This document shows, piece by piece, positions 47,386 to 58,635 of a stretch of DNA of 64,000 nucleotides. Source of the stretch: Isoetes taiwanensis (lineage: Eukaryota > Streptophyta > Lycopodiopsida > Isoetales > Isoetaceae); assembly GCA_021234155.1 (NCBI GenBank), contig JAJEKV010000226.1, forward strand, positions 188,001-252,000, read 5' to 3'. The notes beneath the pieces are model-generated. The model saw only the letters and a list, made by a program, of their open reading frames with translations. It did not search any database and had not been told where the DNA came from. Position 1 is the stretch's first letter; each line of letters begins with the position of its first letter. The position numbers and the translations under genes are program-made.

Positions 47386-47513
47386 AAGCTTATGGGGCTT
47401 CTAGAATATGGCTATGATATGTTCAATTGTTGGGCTAATAAGGCACCCAAGTAATAACAAAGAAATTTATTTTAAACAATCAATTAATCTAGTTAGTGGA
47501 TTTTAACAAGAGA

Positions 47514-47543
47514 CTAGTAATGGGTGCCCAACATTGCCGGGCA
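47514..47543 (-). mobile_element. Helitron 3' terminus
   Basis: On the minus strand a hairpin TGCCCGGCaatGTTGGGCA (47543-47525) is followed by CCCATTACTAG and then T. A short GC hairpin about 10 nt before a CTAG end next to a host T is the standard Helitron 3' signature. It is nearly the same as the end at 58606-58634. The element body would extend to higher coordinates; its 5' TC end was not found. Confidence 0.6.
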
Positions 47544-48974
47544 TAAATACAATCTATTGTAGGAATTGGACTTAACTCCTTGCATTTGTAGATTATATTG
47601 TCTCTTGTTGCATTTAGATAATTAGTTATTTATTGCAAAAATATAGGAGTAGATAATAAAATGATATTGTCTAATCTTACAAATGAGAGTCGGTGGATTA
47701 AGTCTAGGGTAGTGTCAATTTGTTTTATACTAACCTATTTTGTTGTTGGACATTGGACATGATAGTAAAAGAGGGGCATTAATGCTATGATGTGTTGACT
47801 TTCTCTGGAATTGGACATATGCAATATGACAGTTGTACTTATCTTAGCTAATCTAATCAAATTAAAAGTTAAAACCAAAGTTTAGGAAAATTGCAAAAGA
47901 AAGTAGAACTATAGTTCCATTCCTCTCAGTTGTTGTTGTTTAAATGACTCTGTAAACGTGAGTTTGTTTAAGTTTTGAAGAGGATGAAATGGCATAAAGG
48001 TTTCATTTAAATTTCATTGGCAAAGAGACATGAAATTTGAATTTTTCAAAAGAAGACTACAATAAGGTAGATTGACAATGTTGCCACATGAAAATGCAAG
48101 TTAAAAAATTTGTTATTATTATAATGCATTAATAGTTGTATGATTATTTGGGAGAGTTATTTGGTAGAGATTTTCCTTATGATCCCAACTCAAAAAGTAT
48201 TTTCTACGAAATATGAACAGAATGTGTTTTCTATGATAGAATATGTATTATATTGCTCATTCATACTACCACTGATATAAAGTAACTCAGATGAGTCACC
48301 TATGTTTCCTTCACGGAGCTTCCACTGCCACCGCCATTGATTCTGGAAACAAAGATCATTCTTACAAACTTAGGAAAGCATAAAGCCTGAGGTGACGATA
48401 CAGAATTGCTGCATAGAACCCTGGCCATGCAGAGCCAAGACTTTAAACGTTAAAACACACCTTCTGAAACCCCGGAGCTTACTTTTGCCATAAATCCCAT
48501 GATATAAAAAGAAAAAAGGAAAAACCATTTTCTGCTACAACCAATACAGCAATTTAAAGCAGTAGTAGAAGATGCACCATGTGAAATTTAACTTGTCTAA
48601 TATCAGCTGTAACATGTTTGTTGCCATGAATTTTAGTTGGATACGTAGTATATAGACTTGACCAACTGCCATTATGACCATGGCCAGCCCACAGTTTGTA
48701 GCACGCCCTAAATTGCCAATTAAAAATTTGACGCAAGTGGAAAACCGGCAAAGATCTTTAATCGCATAAAATGTGCCAATCGCTAAAAGAAACAAATGCA
48801 CACTTTTATTAAGAGATATAGCAACCTGTTTAATCATACCATGCCAATGAACATGCTTCATTCACCCCGGTAACTTCCCTTTGCTTTGATACTATTTGGT
48901 TGCTCGGATTTTAAACCTTCGGATTTGATATTTCTTTCTTTGGGGTGTTTTTTAAGGAGTTACTTTCCGCTTTC
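47544..48974. other. No recognised gene; possible Helitron body
   Basis: AT-rich and non-coding as far as can be seen. If the Helitron end at 47514-47543 is real, this could be the interior of a non-autonomous Helitron. Confidence 0.35.
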
Positions 48975-49740
48975 TTACGTGGATCCGTTAAGACTTTCTT
49001 TAATTTCTACCTTACTCGTCCCATAGAACTTTTTTTTCTTCCGAGCAACTTGTTTCTCTTTCCTTGACGCCGGTGGCACTGCGGAAAAAGTGTGAACAAC
49101 CGCAATGGAAACAAATTTAGCAATAAAAAGAAAAAGCACTTCCAACAACTTTGCATGGCATGCCTTACCTTCTTCCAACTCGTGGATTGTATCGCTATAA
49201 GAGCGGTCGCGGCAGCTCTAATTTCAAAGATCTTCTTTGTTTTTGAAGCAATCACCGAATAAAATGTGCCATTAAGTTCTACAAAGAAGTAATAAAGGTT
49301 GGTGAATGATCCTCTCCGATGATTCGCAGAATCCGGTAGATAGGCAAGTGGGAAAGCCATGTTTCGGCATACCCCGCAATATATTTTTTACAAAGGCCGA
49401 TTAACGCCATACAAAAAGAGAACATAGAAAATTATACGCTAACTAAATAAAGAAAAGTATGTTGATGAGGCAGAGCAAACTAATATCTCAGATCTCACCA
49501 ATTGAGATTGTCCAACGTAAACATTTTCGGTTTAAGAATGGCATCAAGGGTTATCTTTATGGGCCGCATGCTCCAGCACCTCCAAATTTGGAAACCCTGG
49601 ATCAGGTTCATAGCTAGAGCCATTAACAACCACAGTAGCCTTGAACTTTGGTTCATGGGAGGCCCCTTCCTTTATCGAAAGTCATATATAGGAGGGGCCA
49701 AGAAAACTTTTTGTGTGTACTCCCGGTTGGTTTTGTACAT
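48975..49740 (-). pseudogene. DRB-like double-stranded RNA-binding protein, broken
   Basis: It starts at the ATG 49740-49738: MYKTNREYTQKVFLAPPIYD, then after a frameshift KEGASHEPKFKATVVVNGSS and PGFPNLEVLEHAAHKDNP. This is a dsRBD of the plant DRB kind (helix, EGxxHxPxFxATVxVNG, xxAEHAA). A second dsRBD at about 49370-49180, also frame-shifted, has LPIYRILRIIGEDHSPTFIT and VELNGTFYSVIASKTKKIFE followed by IRAAATALIAI. A GTAAGG donor near 49167 could lead to a lysine-rich tail (RKEKQVARKKKKFYGTSK). Intact DRB proteins are small-RNA cofactors of Dicer-like enzymes. The frameshifts make this copy non-functional unless the sequence has errors. Confidence 0.7.
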
Positions 49741-52700
49741 TGCTTCCCCGCAAGAAAAGCCATTCATTAAAACATCCATATAATCAGCTAAAACTTTACT
49801 GCTATCCTTCAAGTCTTGCTTATTCGACTGCTAATTCTTACATTCTCTTATGTATCAAAGGCTATTTGGAACCTACGAAAGACCTAAACACTGATGTACC
49901 TTCCTGCACAGAACACATAGAATATCAAGGGAGTTTTTAGCAAAAATATTAATGTGTTAGAAGTAGATGAGACCAACATCTTAAAGCTTCATAGATTTAC
50001 TTGTGAGATTGGATTGCAAAATCAAAATTATGCAACTTAAGAATCATTCTACTACTATGGAGAACACATGCATCAACAGATAATAGCAACTAAATAAGCT
50101 CTATCATCTTAGAGAACGTAAGATTCTGGAAAAGGAAGATACTGCCACAACTAAATACCTCGGTCCTTTATAACGAAATTGCCTGTTATAAAATCTTTGA
50201 AATTGATAACTATCCTTTACTTGCCATAGCAATAAAAGTACCAAAGTTTTTTTATAACAAAATTGCCTGCTAGAGATCTTGAAAGTAACAAATCTCCCTA
50301 CTTTAATTATGTATAAGTAGGCATCGCACCAAAATGCTCCACGCAAGTACTTAGCTAGGCCACTATCAAATATATGCCTCAAATCAAGATTCCTAGAAGA
50401 AGCAATAAACATGAAGAAATGCTTTACTTGACTCGAAAGTAGCTTGATAACTGCATGGCCTCATATCAAATCATAGTGAAGAAAAACATGAGATTTTTGG
50501 AAGCGAAAAGTTCTCCAACGTGAAAGAATCCCCACAACCCTAGGCAACGCTGTCGAGAAAAAAAATTCCTAAAATTTTCAAATTGCCGGAGAGACTCTCA
50601 AGCAGTACTGCAATGATATGAAGAGCAGAACAGAAAAAAATAAGATGCATACCGTATAATATGATGGAAGCAATTCGATCTCATTTCTTTTCATGGCTAG
50701 AAAGATTCACTGGCATAATCAAATTTTCGAAATACTTCAAACTCGCATTTAATAGAGAGTCGTTGAGAAGCCATGGATGCTTCGTTTTTTGCCTCTTCAA
50801 AAGTTCCCAGATGCCATAGATCTATTCCTCGAACTAATCATACTTAATCATACTGCCTGATAAACATCTAAGCCAGTCAATATTTAGGGCAATAGCTTAT
50901 AATAATGCCAAACAGCTTCTGGGCATGGAGGTGTCTTCCATGCGACCTGCATGCCTCGATTGCCAGAAAAGGAAATCCTTCAAAAGAAAAGCCCTGCCGA
51001 AATCGACCCCATAAACCATGCCATGAAAAATCTTTAGCCGATTTTTGGGAATCTGAAACTTTTTCCCGACGTAAAAATCCCTTAAAACCTTAGGAAAATA
51101 ACTTTTAAAAAAATCCAAAAAAGTTTTTATCAAACCGGAAAATCCAAATTTAAACAATAGATATTGCATTTTGGGAGGAATGGTTGGAGGGACTTTGTAT
51201 GAGATGGAACTGTCTTTGGGCGATGACTTTTGAAAAGCTAGTATCTATATTTGTTCAGTGAAGTGCATTGTTGGATTTATATTAGTATGACAATAAGACT
51301 TGAGAATTCCTCGACATGTTTGGATGGCTATCACTAAGTTAGCTTCTTTGACATGGTTATATTGTTTGGGCAACCTCTGCAAGGGTATGACTTAGGCACA
51401 TGTAATAAATATGCAATGAATGACACATGTCATGGTCTTTAAATTGCATCATTGTTGTCTTGGCATTTTCTATCTCTTGTATCCTCCAGGGTCGGGCACA
51501 CAATTTGTGTATGCTCTTGAGAGGTTTTTAAGAGAGTACGACCTTGAAAAGGTGGTTTCAGAAATTTCATCAAACTAGCAGCTAAGGATCTTCATTACCA
51601 TATATTAGATTGTAGGTTGACTTTGTCGATACTCCCTCTACTGCATGAGGTAGTCTGTAACTTTTACTCAAGATTAATAGAATTCTTTCTCCGTATAGAA
51701 AACAAAATGGAAAGTGGGTCGACGTCAGAAGATAGTTTTGTTGACGCCACATGGCAGTCGCCAATACTCCAGAATAGAAGTTGGATGAAAGATTCCGCCC
51801 ATCCAGTAACAGAAGCGAAGCAACAGGTCAGCAGAAGCTGAGCCTGAGCAACTTGTAAATTTCTTCGATTTCTTTGGTCGCCTACTTTCAATTTTGTAGG
51901 GGAAGGGAAGATGGGGCTTCGTTTCTACAACAGTGGCATACCTGCTACCGACTACCACCATTCATGGGGCCCCTGCTCTTGTTGCTGAATGGGAGTTTCC
52001 GCTTCTCTTCCTCTTTACATATTTTAACATCAAGTTAGGGCCATGAGGACATATGTGATGTACAAATATTTTAAAGTTAGGTTAGGGCCATGAGAATGTA
52101 GCCTTAGTTACGTAATGTACAAAGTTGCATGGAAATATGTCATGAAATTTGATAGCCTATGGGCTACGTGTGCATGGAAAAGTGTCATGAAGTTGGACAA
52201 CATATAATAGTCCGTGCAACAACAGATTATTATTATATGCATCCTTCAAGTGACCATGATTTGAGGATGTCCTCCAAGCCAAGCCAATGAAACCAAGTCC
52301 GCTTATTTGTTGGAAATAGAAATGGCATATTCCGATGGTAAATGAATATTCTGTGTAAAGAAACAAGACAGCTTCCCCGTGCTCCGGCAGCGATGTTGGT
52401 AGCAATCATTTTTTGGTGCAAGTTGTCATCATCGATAGTTTAGCTCGAACGAACCCGACACCACATCTGGTTTAAGGAACCGCTAACTATAGCGGCGAAG
52501 GGGCAGCATTCCTTTGTAAATGAATACAATGTATCGCTATCCAATCAGCTCCGCTAGTACTTAGAAATGCCGCAGCCGGACTGGGGTGGGGTTTAGCAGC
52601 GGTAAGATCAGGCGGTTTTGGTCTGTCCGGTGCATGCGTTGGAAAGAGCTAGCTGGATTTAGTTAGCAGAGCCTCGTTAGCAGTGCCTCTACAGTTGTCG
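49741..52700. other. No recognised gene
   Basis: Short frames only. The last few hundred bases become less AT-rich towards the promoter of the zinc-finger gene. Confidence 0.45.
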
Positions 52701-52707
52701 GAAGGGG

Positions 52708-52714
52708 TATAAAA
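52708..52714 (+). promoter_or_regulatory. TATA box of the CCCH zinc-finger gene
   Basis: TATAAAA in a GC-rich context (ggaaggggtataaaatggcg). A 5' UTR follows, with a likely intron from a GTAAAT donor near 52832 to an acceptor tttccag at about 53320. Confidence 0.65.
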
Positions 52715-53347
52715 TGGCGGGGGCGGGGTACAGGGCTTTGTAAGCTTGTTCCCCGTCTCATATTTTCTTTGCTTCCGATTCAGACACAGCGGTAGATTAT
52801 CCCCCTTCCGACTCTGGCAAGCGCCTTCTTTCGGGTAAATCTTCTAAATAGAATCGCGCATTTCTTATTTCTTGCATCCCCGCGTTTCGGATTGAATTGC
52901 TCTCGAGGTTTTGCTTTGAAATTTCGTTGTTCTTATGTATTCTTTGATTAGATCGGTAAAATCCTGATTCTGGCATGGTTTGGCAGTTCGTTTGGATGAT
53001 TCTTGGATAAATTTACGATTTCGATTATTAATTCCTTACTATACTCTGTTCTTTAAGACTCTTAAACCTCAATATATGAATTTATTGCAAGATTTAATGG
53101 ACATTCTTAAGCTATATATGCAAGATTCTTGTAGGAAACACGCAGTTCTTTGTAATTTCTTATAATTGATACATTTTGTTGCCTGGCTAGCCTATTGCAG
53201 GTTCTTGTCGGATTTCTTACGATCCTTTTGAAGCATCAGGTTTTCTTCTTGAATCTATCTATTTCGCTCTATCGCATTTTTCCTAAGAATCTTTTTCTTA
53301 TATTTATGTCTATTTCCAGGTGAAACCTGAATCCAAATTTCCGCAGA

Positions 53348-54515
53348 ATGTCAATGGCAACCCGTTCTACGCGATATCGATCACCTTATACTCGGAATTC
53401 AGAGCATTCTGCGATGAATTCTTTCCGCAATTTGCAATATGTTCGCAAGGGCAATGGACGCTTTGAGGAGTGTCGAAATCCCTCATTTATTGAATCAGAG
53501 GACGATGAGGATATCTATGTCAGAGGCTCGCAATTCACAAGGAAATATGGCGCTGGTTTTAAGGACAACAAGATCGGAACACCAGTGTCTAGCTCTCCAC
53601 GATCTCCTCTGCTGATAAGCGAAATCTATTCGCCCAAAAGCAAAGCTGAAAGGAATTCTGGCAATACAGCATCCCCTGCTTTCAGCGTAATAAAATCGTT
53701 AAAATCTTGTCGGGCTGACGAAGATTATATCCCAATGAAATGTTCAATGCGCAGTGTAAGCTCCGAGCCTTCAATTTCAACTATTCGGGTTAGGATTCAC
53801 AGCATTCCACTGGATGAAAAGTCTGACAAGAAGGGCTCGAAAAATGGCATGGCTACATCTTCTAGCAGAGGAAATTCCACTTCCCCAAACTATCGCATCA
53901 TGCATTACGTCCAATTGATGCTTTCTTGATGAAGATCTGCTGATAATGGATGGTATTCCAATTATTCGCCTCCTGCAAAAATCTAAGGGAAGTCCTAAAA
54001 GCAAATCAGACTCAGAAAGCTCAGGAAGTACTCAGGCAGCAACATTGTATAAGACAGAACTCTGTCGCTCCTGGGAAGAGTCTGGACATTGTCGTTATGG
54101 TACAAAATGCCAGGTGAGTGGCTAACTGATTAATTTTATGTTCATACATTTATGCCGTCAGCATGTCGTTGATTTGAATCAAACAGTTTGCGCATGGAAA
54201 AGAGGATCTTCGAGCCATAGCCCGCCACCCAAAGTACAAAACAGAGGTGAAGTAAAATGCTGCATAGATTATCCTGAATCTTAAGCAAAATATATACTCA
54301 GAGATGTCGATCTGCTTGCGATGCAGATATGCAGGACATTTACGAACGAAGGTACGTGTCCGTATGGAAGGAGATGCAGATTTGTTCATGCCGGTGTTGA
54401 TGGCGAGACCAACAAAAGCAACATTTCTTCTATTCCCTCAACTCCGGCAATAAAAAAAACTATTTCTCTGAACAGTGCAAGAAGACTGCCAGTATTCCAG
54501 CGAATTTGTCCATAG
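53348..54515 (+). CDS. TTP-type tandem CCCH zinc-finger protein with one frameshift
   Basis: Start ATG at 53348, 27 bp after a likely 5'-UTR intron. About 190 residues are serine-rich and unstructured. One frame then stops at 53927-53929, and the reading continues in another frame with EDLLIMDGIPIIRLL. Tandem zinc fingers: YKTELCRSWEESGHCRYGTK CQFAH (C-x8-C-x5-C-x3-H), an 18-residue spacer, then YKTEICRTFTNEGTCPYGRR CRFVH (same spacing). Introns at 54115-54186 and about 54247-54326 split the fingers. YKTEL lead-ins and spacing match the tristetraprolin family, which binds AU-rich mRNA 3' UTRs and promotes decay. The frameshift near 53920 means pseudogene or sequencing error. Confidence 0.85.
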
Positions 54516-55803
54516 TTAGGCTCGGACTTGTGCTGATTAGTGCCTGGCTTTTAATTCGACCTCTTCTTAGGTTATCTAGATCAGAACATATCTATCTCTA
54601 AGCTAACCATTTCATTATACATTAGCCTCATATTTGTCCTGGCACATGCCACCATTGCTTGTAAGACCTAATGGAAATAAGAAGTCTACGATTAATGTAC
54701 CATTCCCTACTTGGAAATGTCATGCAATACCGTTTCTATACAATTTTTGAACTCTCAAAAGATATTTTTACTTGGAAATGTCATGAAATACGGTCTCCAT
54801 ATCTTCATTTCCCTTGCAATCATATGATATGTCCCAGGTATGTGTCAGAATATTATTAAGAGGGAGTAGTTTTAATATGTTAAAAGATCTTTGGATCATA
54901 GATCCTTGATCATGGAGCTTTGCCTAAATTTCTTTTGATATTTGTGTTTGCAAGGTGGGCACGAACATTGGGGGCCATGGTTTCGCCATAGCCAAAGGTC
55001 AGAAGCAAATGCTCTATTTGAACGTTGTGTTAAATAAGCGTCATGTTAGTACTTAAAAGTCAAATAATTTATTTTTTTGTCATTTGCTTTGCAACCCTTC
55101 TTTGTCTTTTATGAATTTGGTGATGTGACAATTGAACGCTCTAAATGCTATACCAACTTGAGTACCATTTATGGAACACTTCTCTTATTTTAGACGCTTT
55201 TGCTCTTCTATTTGTTTCAATAAATCGGCTATGAGAGATAGCACGTGAAAATGTGCACTACAAAAGTGATTATGGCACCGTAATGGGATGTACTTTTTGT
55301 TGCACCACTATTAGGAACTTCAACCTTGCTTTGTATGTATAGTAAACCCAGTTGCAAAGGCAGAAAGCACGAGGTACCTTTTGCCCTCATGTAAGTCTTT
55401 TAACACAATGGCGTGGAGTTAATCTTATAGTTGAGTGGCCCAAGGAAAATAGCATTTGGTTATATAGAAGAGTATTCAAGGTAGGCTTTGGAGTTTCAAG
55501 AAATGTGTTCGTCCAAGTGTTTGTTGTGCTATGGTTTGTTAGCATGTGCTGCATCAGTGCTCAGTAGCGTTCCAGTGCTTTAGCTCATGTCTCCACCCAT
55601 GCTGAGGATACGCAAACTACATAAAAAATACACGAGAGAATTGAGTATCTTTGATTAAAAGAGTAGAATACTAGAATAGGTGTCCAAAGGGCAAGCAGAA
55701 GCTAGGAAGGCTCAAGACTAGCATTGAACCAGCATGGTTCTGTTATCCTCGAACATCTCTTTATGTGGGGTCCTATTGCATGAACTGCAGTAGCGTATGT
55801 TTG

Positions 55804-55861
55804 CCACTTAGCATAGATGGATGCAGGCCACGCCACTTAGCATAGATGGATGCAGGCCACT
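55804..55861 (+). repeat. 29-bp perfect tandem duplication
   Basis: The unit starting gccacttagcatagatggat is present twice head-to-tail with no mismatch. Confidence 0.9.
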
Positions 55862-56265
55862 TAGTAGGCTTGCAGGACATTGGTTAAGAGTGGGTAGCCA
55901 CGCATTGCAGGCTACACAATAACACAAAGATAAAATCTTATATTATAATGTTATTGTGTAAGTGTTGGACCCAGCCCTAATTTGGGCGGCCCAGATTTGA
56001 TGAAATCAATGGAAGAGATGATGCCAATGAACTTGGTTTTTTTTTTGCTATTCTCTTATCTTTTCCGGGGTTTCTTTACTAGTGGGGGAGGGTCGCCATC
56101 GCCAGATATGCCTCTTTGGCTACTTTAACAACGGCCCAGGTCCGGAGCGTTAGTTGGTCATAGGGCATTGTCTCGAATTAACCCCTTCGGATCATAGTGG
56201 AAAAGGAAGGCATAAGGTGCATAGCCATTTCAATCGAAGGTTTTGAGCTTCTTTGGAAATGATTC

Positions 56266-56475
56266 TTGAGACAAGAAGAAGAATCATATCATCCCCGGCC
56301 CATGTCATTGTTCCGTTTAGATGCTATTCCTTCTGCAAAAAGCCGGTCGTTGTCCCCGATGTCTATGTGCTATGGTTTTTCTTCCGTGTTCGGGCAATAC
56401 AACCCTCAAATGGCAAAGGACTCTCCCCAACCGCAGTGGCTTCAAATGCATGAGTTGCAAAATACCGGCCAGTAA
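56266..56475 (+). CDS. Hypothetical ORF or exon
   Basis: A frame without ATG start contains SLFRLDAIPSAKSRSLSPMS and GQYNPQMAKDSPQPQWLQMH. Its composition (serine/proline/methionine) looks more protein-like than the surroundings and a GTAAGTG donor lies near 56533. No family recognised. Confidence 0.25.
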   Translation: MRQEEESYHPRPMSLFRLDAIPSAKSRSLSPMSMCYGFSSVFGQYNPQMAKDSPQPQWLQMHELQNTGQ

Positions 56476-57349
56476 ACAAATCATACATGATCGTTTGGTG
56501 GGGAACCGGTTTTGTCGATCCATGATCATATCCGTAAGTGTTTGTTTAGTATTTCTTCCCCTTCCGGGCTTCTAAGTTTATGTCTCATTTTTCCGTCCGA
56601 TCCAAGCTCTCAAAAACATCTCCCCTGCTTTTTTAGGTTCTCAAACAGTTTTTTTTTGTGAGGCAAAAAGAAGCTAGAACTTGGGTACATTTTTCTTCCC
56701 CGCAATTGTAACTTATTCCCTGATGGATTTGAGTAAGTTATAACTACTTTCGGGATGAGGCTCTTATCTTTCCACTGTAGAAGCTAAAAAATAAAGAAAA
56801 CGATATCAAGAATCTTTCAAACATGTAGCTCTAAAATATGCATAACGTGTGTAGTATTAATTGCCATTCCGTCTGCAGAACAGCATCAGGAATTTGCTCA
56901 TTGATTGTTTAATCTCAACTGTAACTTTTAATAATGCAGACGTTGTTAAGTTGTGACTTCATTAAAAACATTATTCAAGTTGCACAATCGTTTACAAGCA
57001 ATCATGTAAGCAAACATCTGTAACCATGTTGGCATCTGTTTTTGTTTTGTTGTTTGCAGGATAGAGGCACAATGGAGGGTTAACACGTGGACAGAGTATT
57101 GCTTATGATTCTCAATAGTGCCAACTGAGGGTAAAAATCCGGTGCAAGTAGTTTCAACATTTCTAATTAATCATCTGCCATAGCACCACAGTGTATATGA
57201 TATGCGATGATTGTGTCTCGTGATTCTCGCTCTAGAAAAGGAAACAAAAAGTAATGGATTTGGTGCGTAATGAATGCCAAGACATGTTTTTGTGCTAAGA
57301 GCATTGTTACACCCGTAAGAAGACGCAAGTCGCTTCCTCGGATAAATCT

Positions 57350-58102
57350 GCACCATGGAAGCTAAGGGGTCCGTTGTGGCCATGGAAGCTAAGGGTTATA
57401 TTGTGGCCATATTCTGGATTAAATTGGTGGCCAGTAAAGGTGAGCAAAAAATTGGTGATATCTAGAGCACTCTCCATGTACGTGCCATGTGCTCTTCGCA
57501 CCGCTTTAAGCTGTGGGTGATAGTGCCAAATCCCAGATTCTTTGTAGATTGTAGACTGGCCGATGGCCTGCAATTGCTATTGCCATTGGTACAACCACCA
57601 AATCATGTAATATTGTAGCTTGGTCTACCCATGCTATTTTCTCGCGGTCCATGTTTGAACTTAATGTGCATTGAACAAAAGCGCCACGTACTATTAGCAA
57701 AAAACCTTGAACGATAAGCTTTGTCTTTGTCTTTGTCATGTTTGAAGTTAATGTTAAACGATAAGCTTTGTCTTTGTCATGTTTGAAGTTAATGCAAGAT
57801 AACTCGGGTGTATATATTGGTGTATGCCATATTAGAAAGGGGCGAAAAGCTCTGATTACAATGATTCTGGTCTGCAAAAAAACACAGATGTGATTGAAAT
57901 TGAAGTTACCATAAAAAAGAGAAACAACACTCTTATTTAAGCATGATAAGTTGTGATTGAAATTGAAGTTACCATAAAAAAGAGAAACAACACTCTTATT
58001 TAAGCATGATAAGTTGCAATACAAGCTTATCGATGCAATAATGGTCGACTACCTTTGTTTTAACTAATTTTGGCGACTACCTTTTGTTTTAACTAATTTT
58101 GG
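57350..58102 (+). repeat. Series of short tandem duplications
   Basis: Four separate local duplications: 'catggaagctaagg' at 57354 and 57382; an 'acgataagctttgtctttgt' unit of ~43 bp at 57711-57795; an identical 63-bp unit at 57890-57952 and 57953-58015; a 28-bp unit (cgactaccttttgttttaac-like) at 58046-58073 and 58074-58102. Confidence 0.85.
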
Positions 58103-58605
58103 CTTTTTGAAACAAGACGTTCTTGAGTTTTATATCAAGAGTTGGAGGTTGTTTGGCCAAAAACTTAGTAGGAAAAATTGAAGAATCAAATGACAATAAG
58201 CGATTAGCTTATTGCGTAACCATGATAAAATTGCTCAATATGACAGGTTGAAATTGTAACCCCATGCATTTCAACAATCATCAAAATTGTTGTATAGGTG
58301 TACTGTGACACTACCAAAATGCAGGGATCTATGAAAATCCGTTTAGAGGAATGGGTTTTAAGAATATATGCAGCCTACTACATGCATATCATGTACGAGC
58401 AAGTCTTTTTTAAATATATTTTTCACACAGAGAAATATACTTCGTGTATTGCCTTATCCAATTTGCATGAACTCAAAGAATCACCAAGATTTTTGAGTTT
58501 TTGCTTTCAGGAGTCTTTTAGTTTTTTTTTCCTTTTTGTGTTGGTGATCTAGAGGACATTGGTAGAGGTACTCAATAGCAGAACATACATATAAATGAAA
58601 GTTCA

Positions 58606-58634
58606 TGCCCAGCAACGCTGGGCACCATTACTAG
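58606..58634 (+). mobile_element. Helitron 3' terminus
   Basis: Hairpin TGCCCAGCaacGCTGGGCA (58606-58624), then CCATTACTAG ending at 58634 and a T. It has the same layout and nearly the same sequence as the minus-strand end at 47514-47543. The gypsy element begins within a few bases, so the two insertions abut. The 5' TC end was not identified. Confidence 0.65.
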
Positions 58635-58635
58635 T

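Larger units (their letters stand above)
54516..57340. other. Mostly non-coding
   Basis: Contains a 29-bp perfect tandem duplication at 55804-55861 and a possible small ORF at 56266-56475. No gene recognised. Confidence 0.45.

Noticed and set aside
48535-48861. 108-residue minus-strand ORF with hydrophobic stretches
   Set aside because: No motif, AT-rich composition and no splice or start support.
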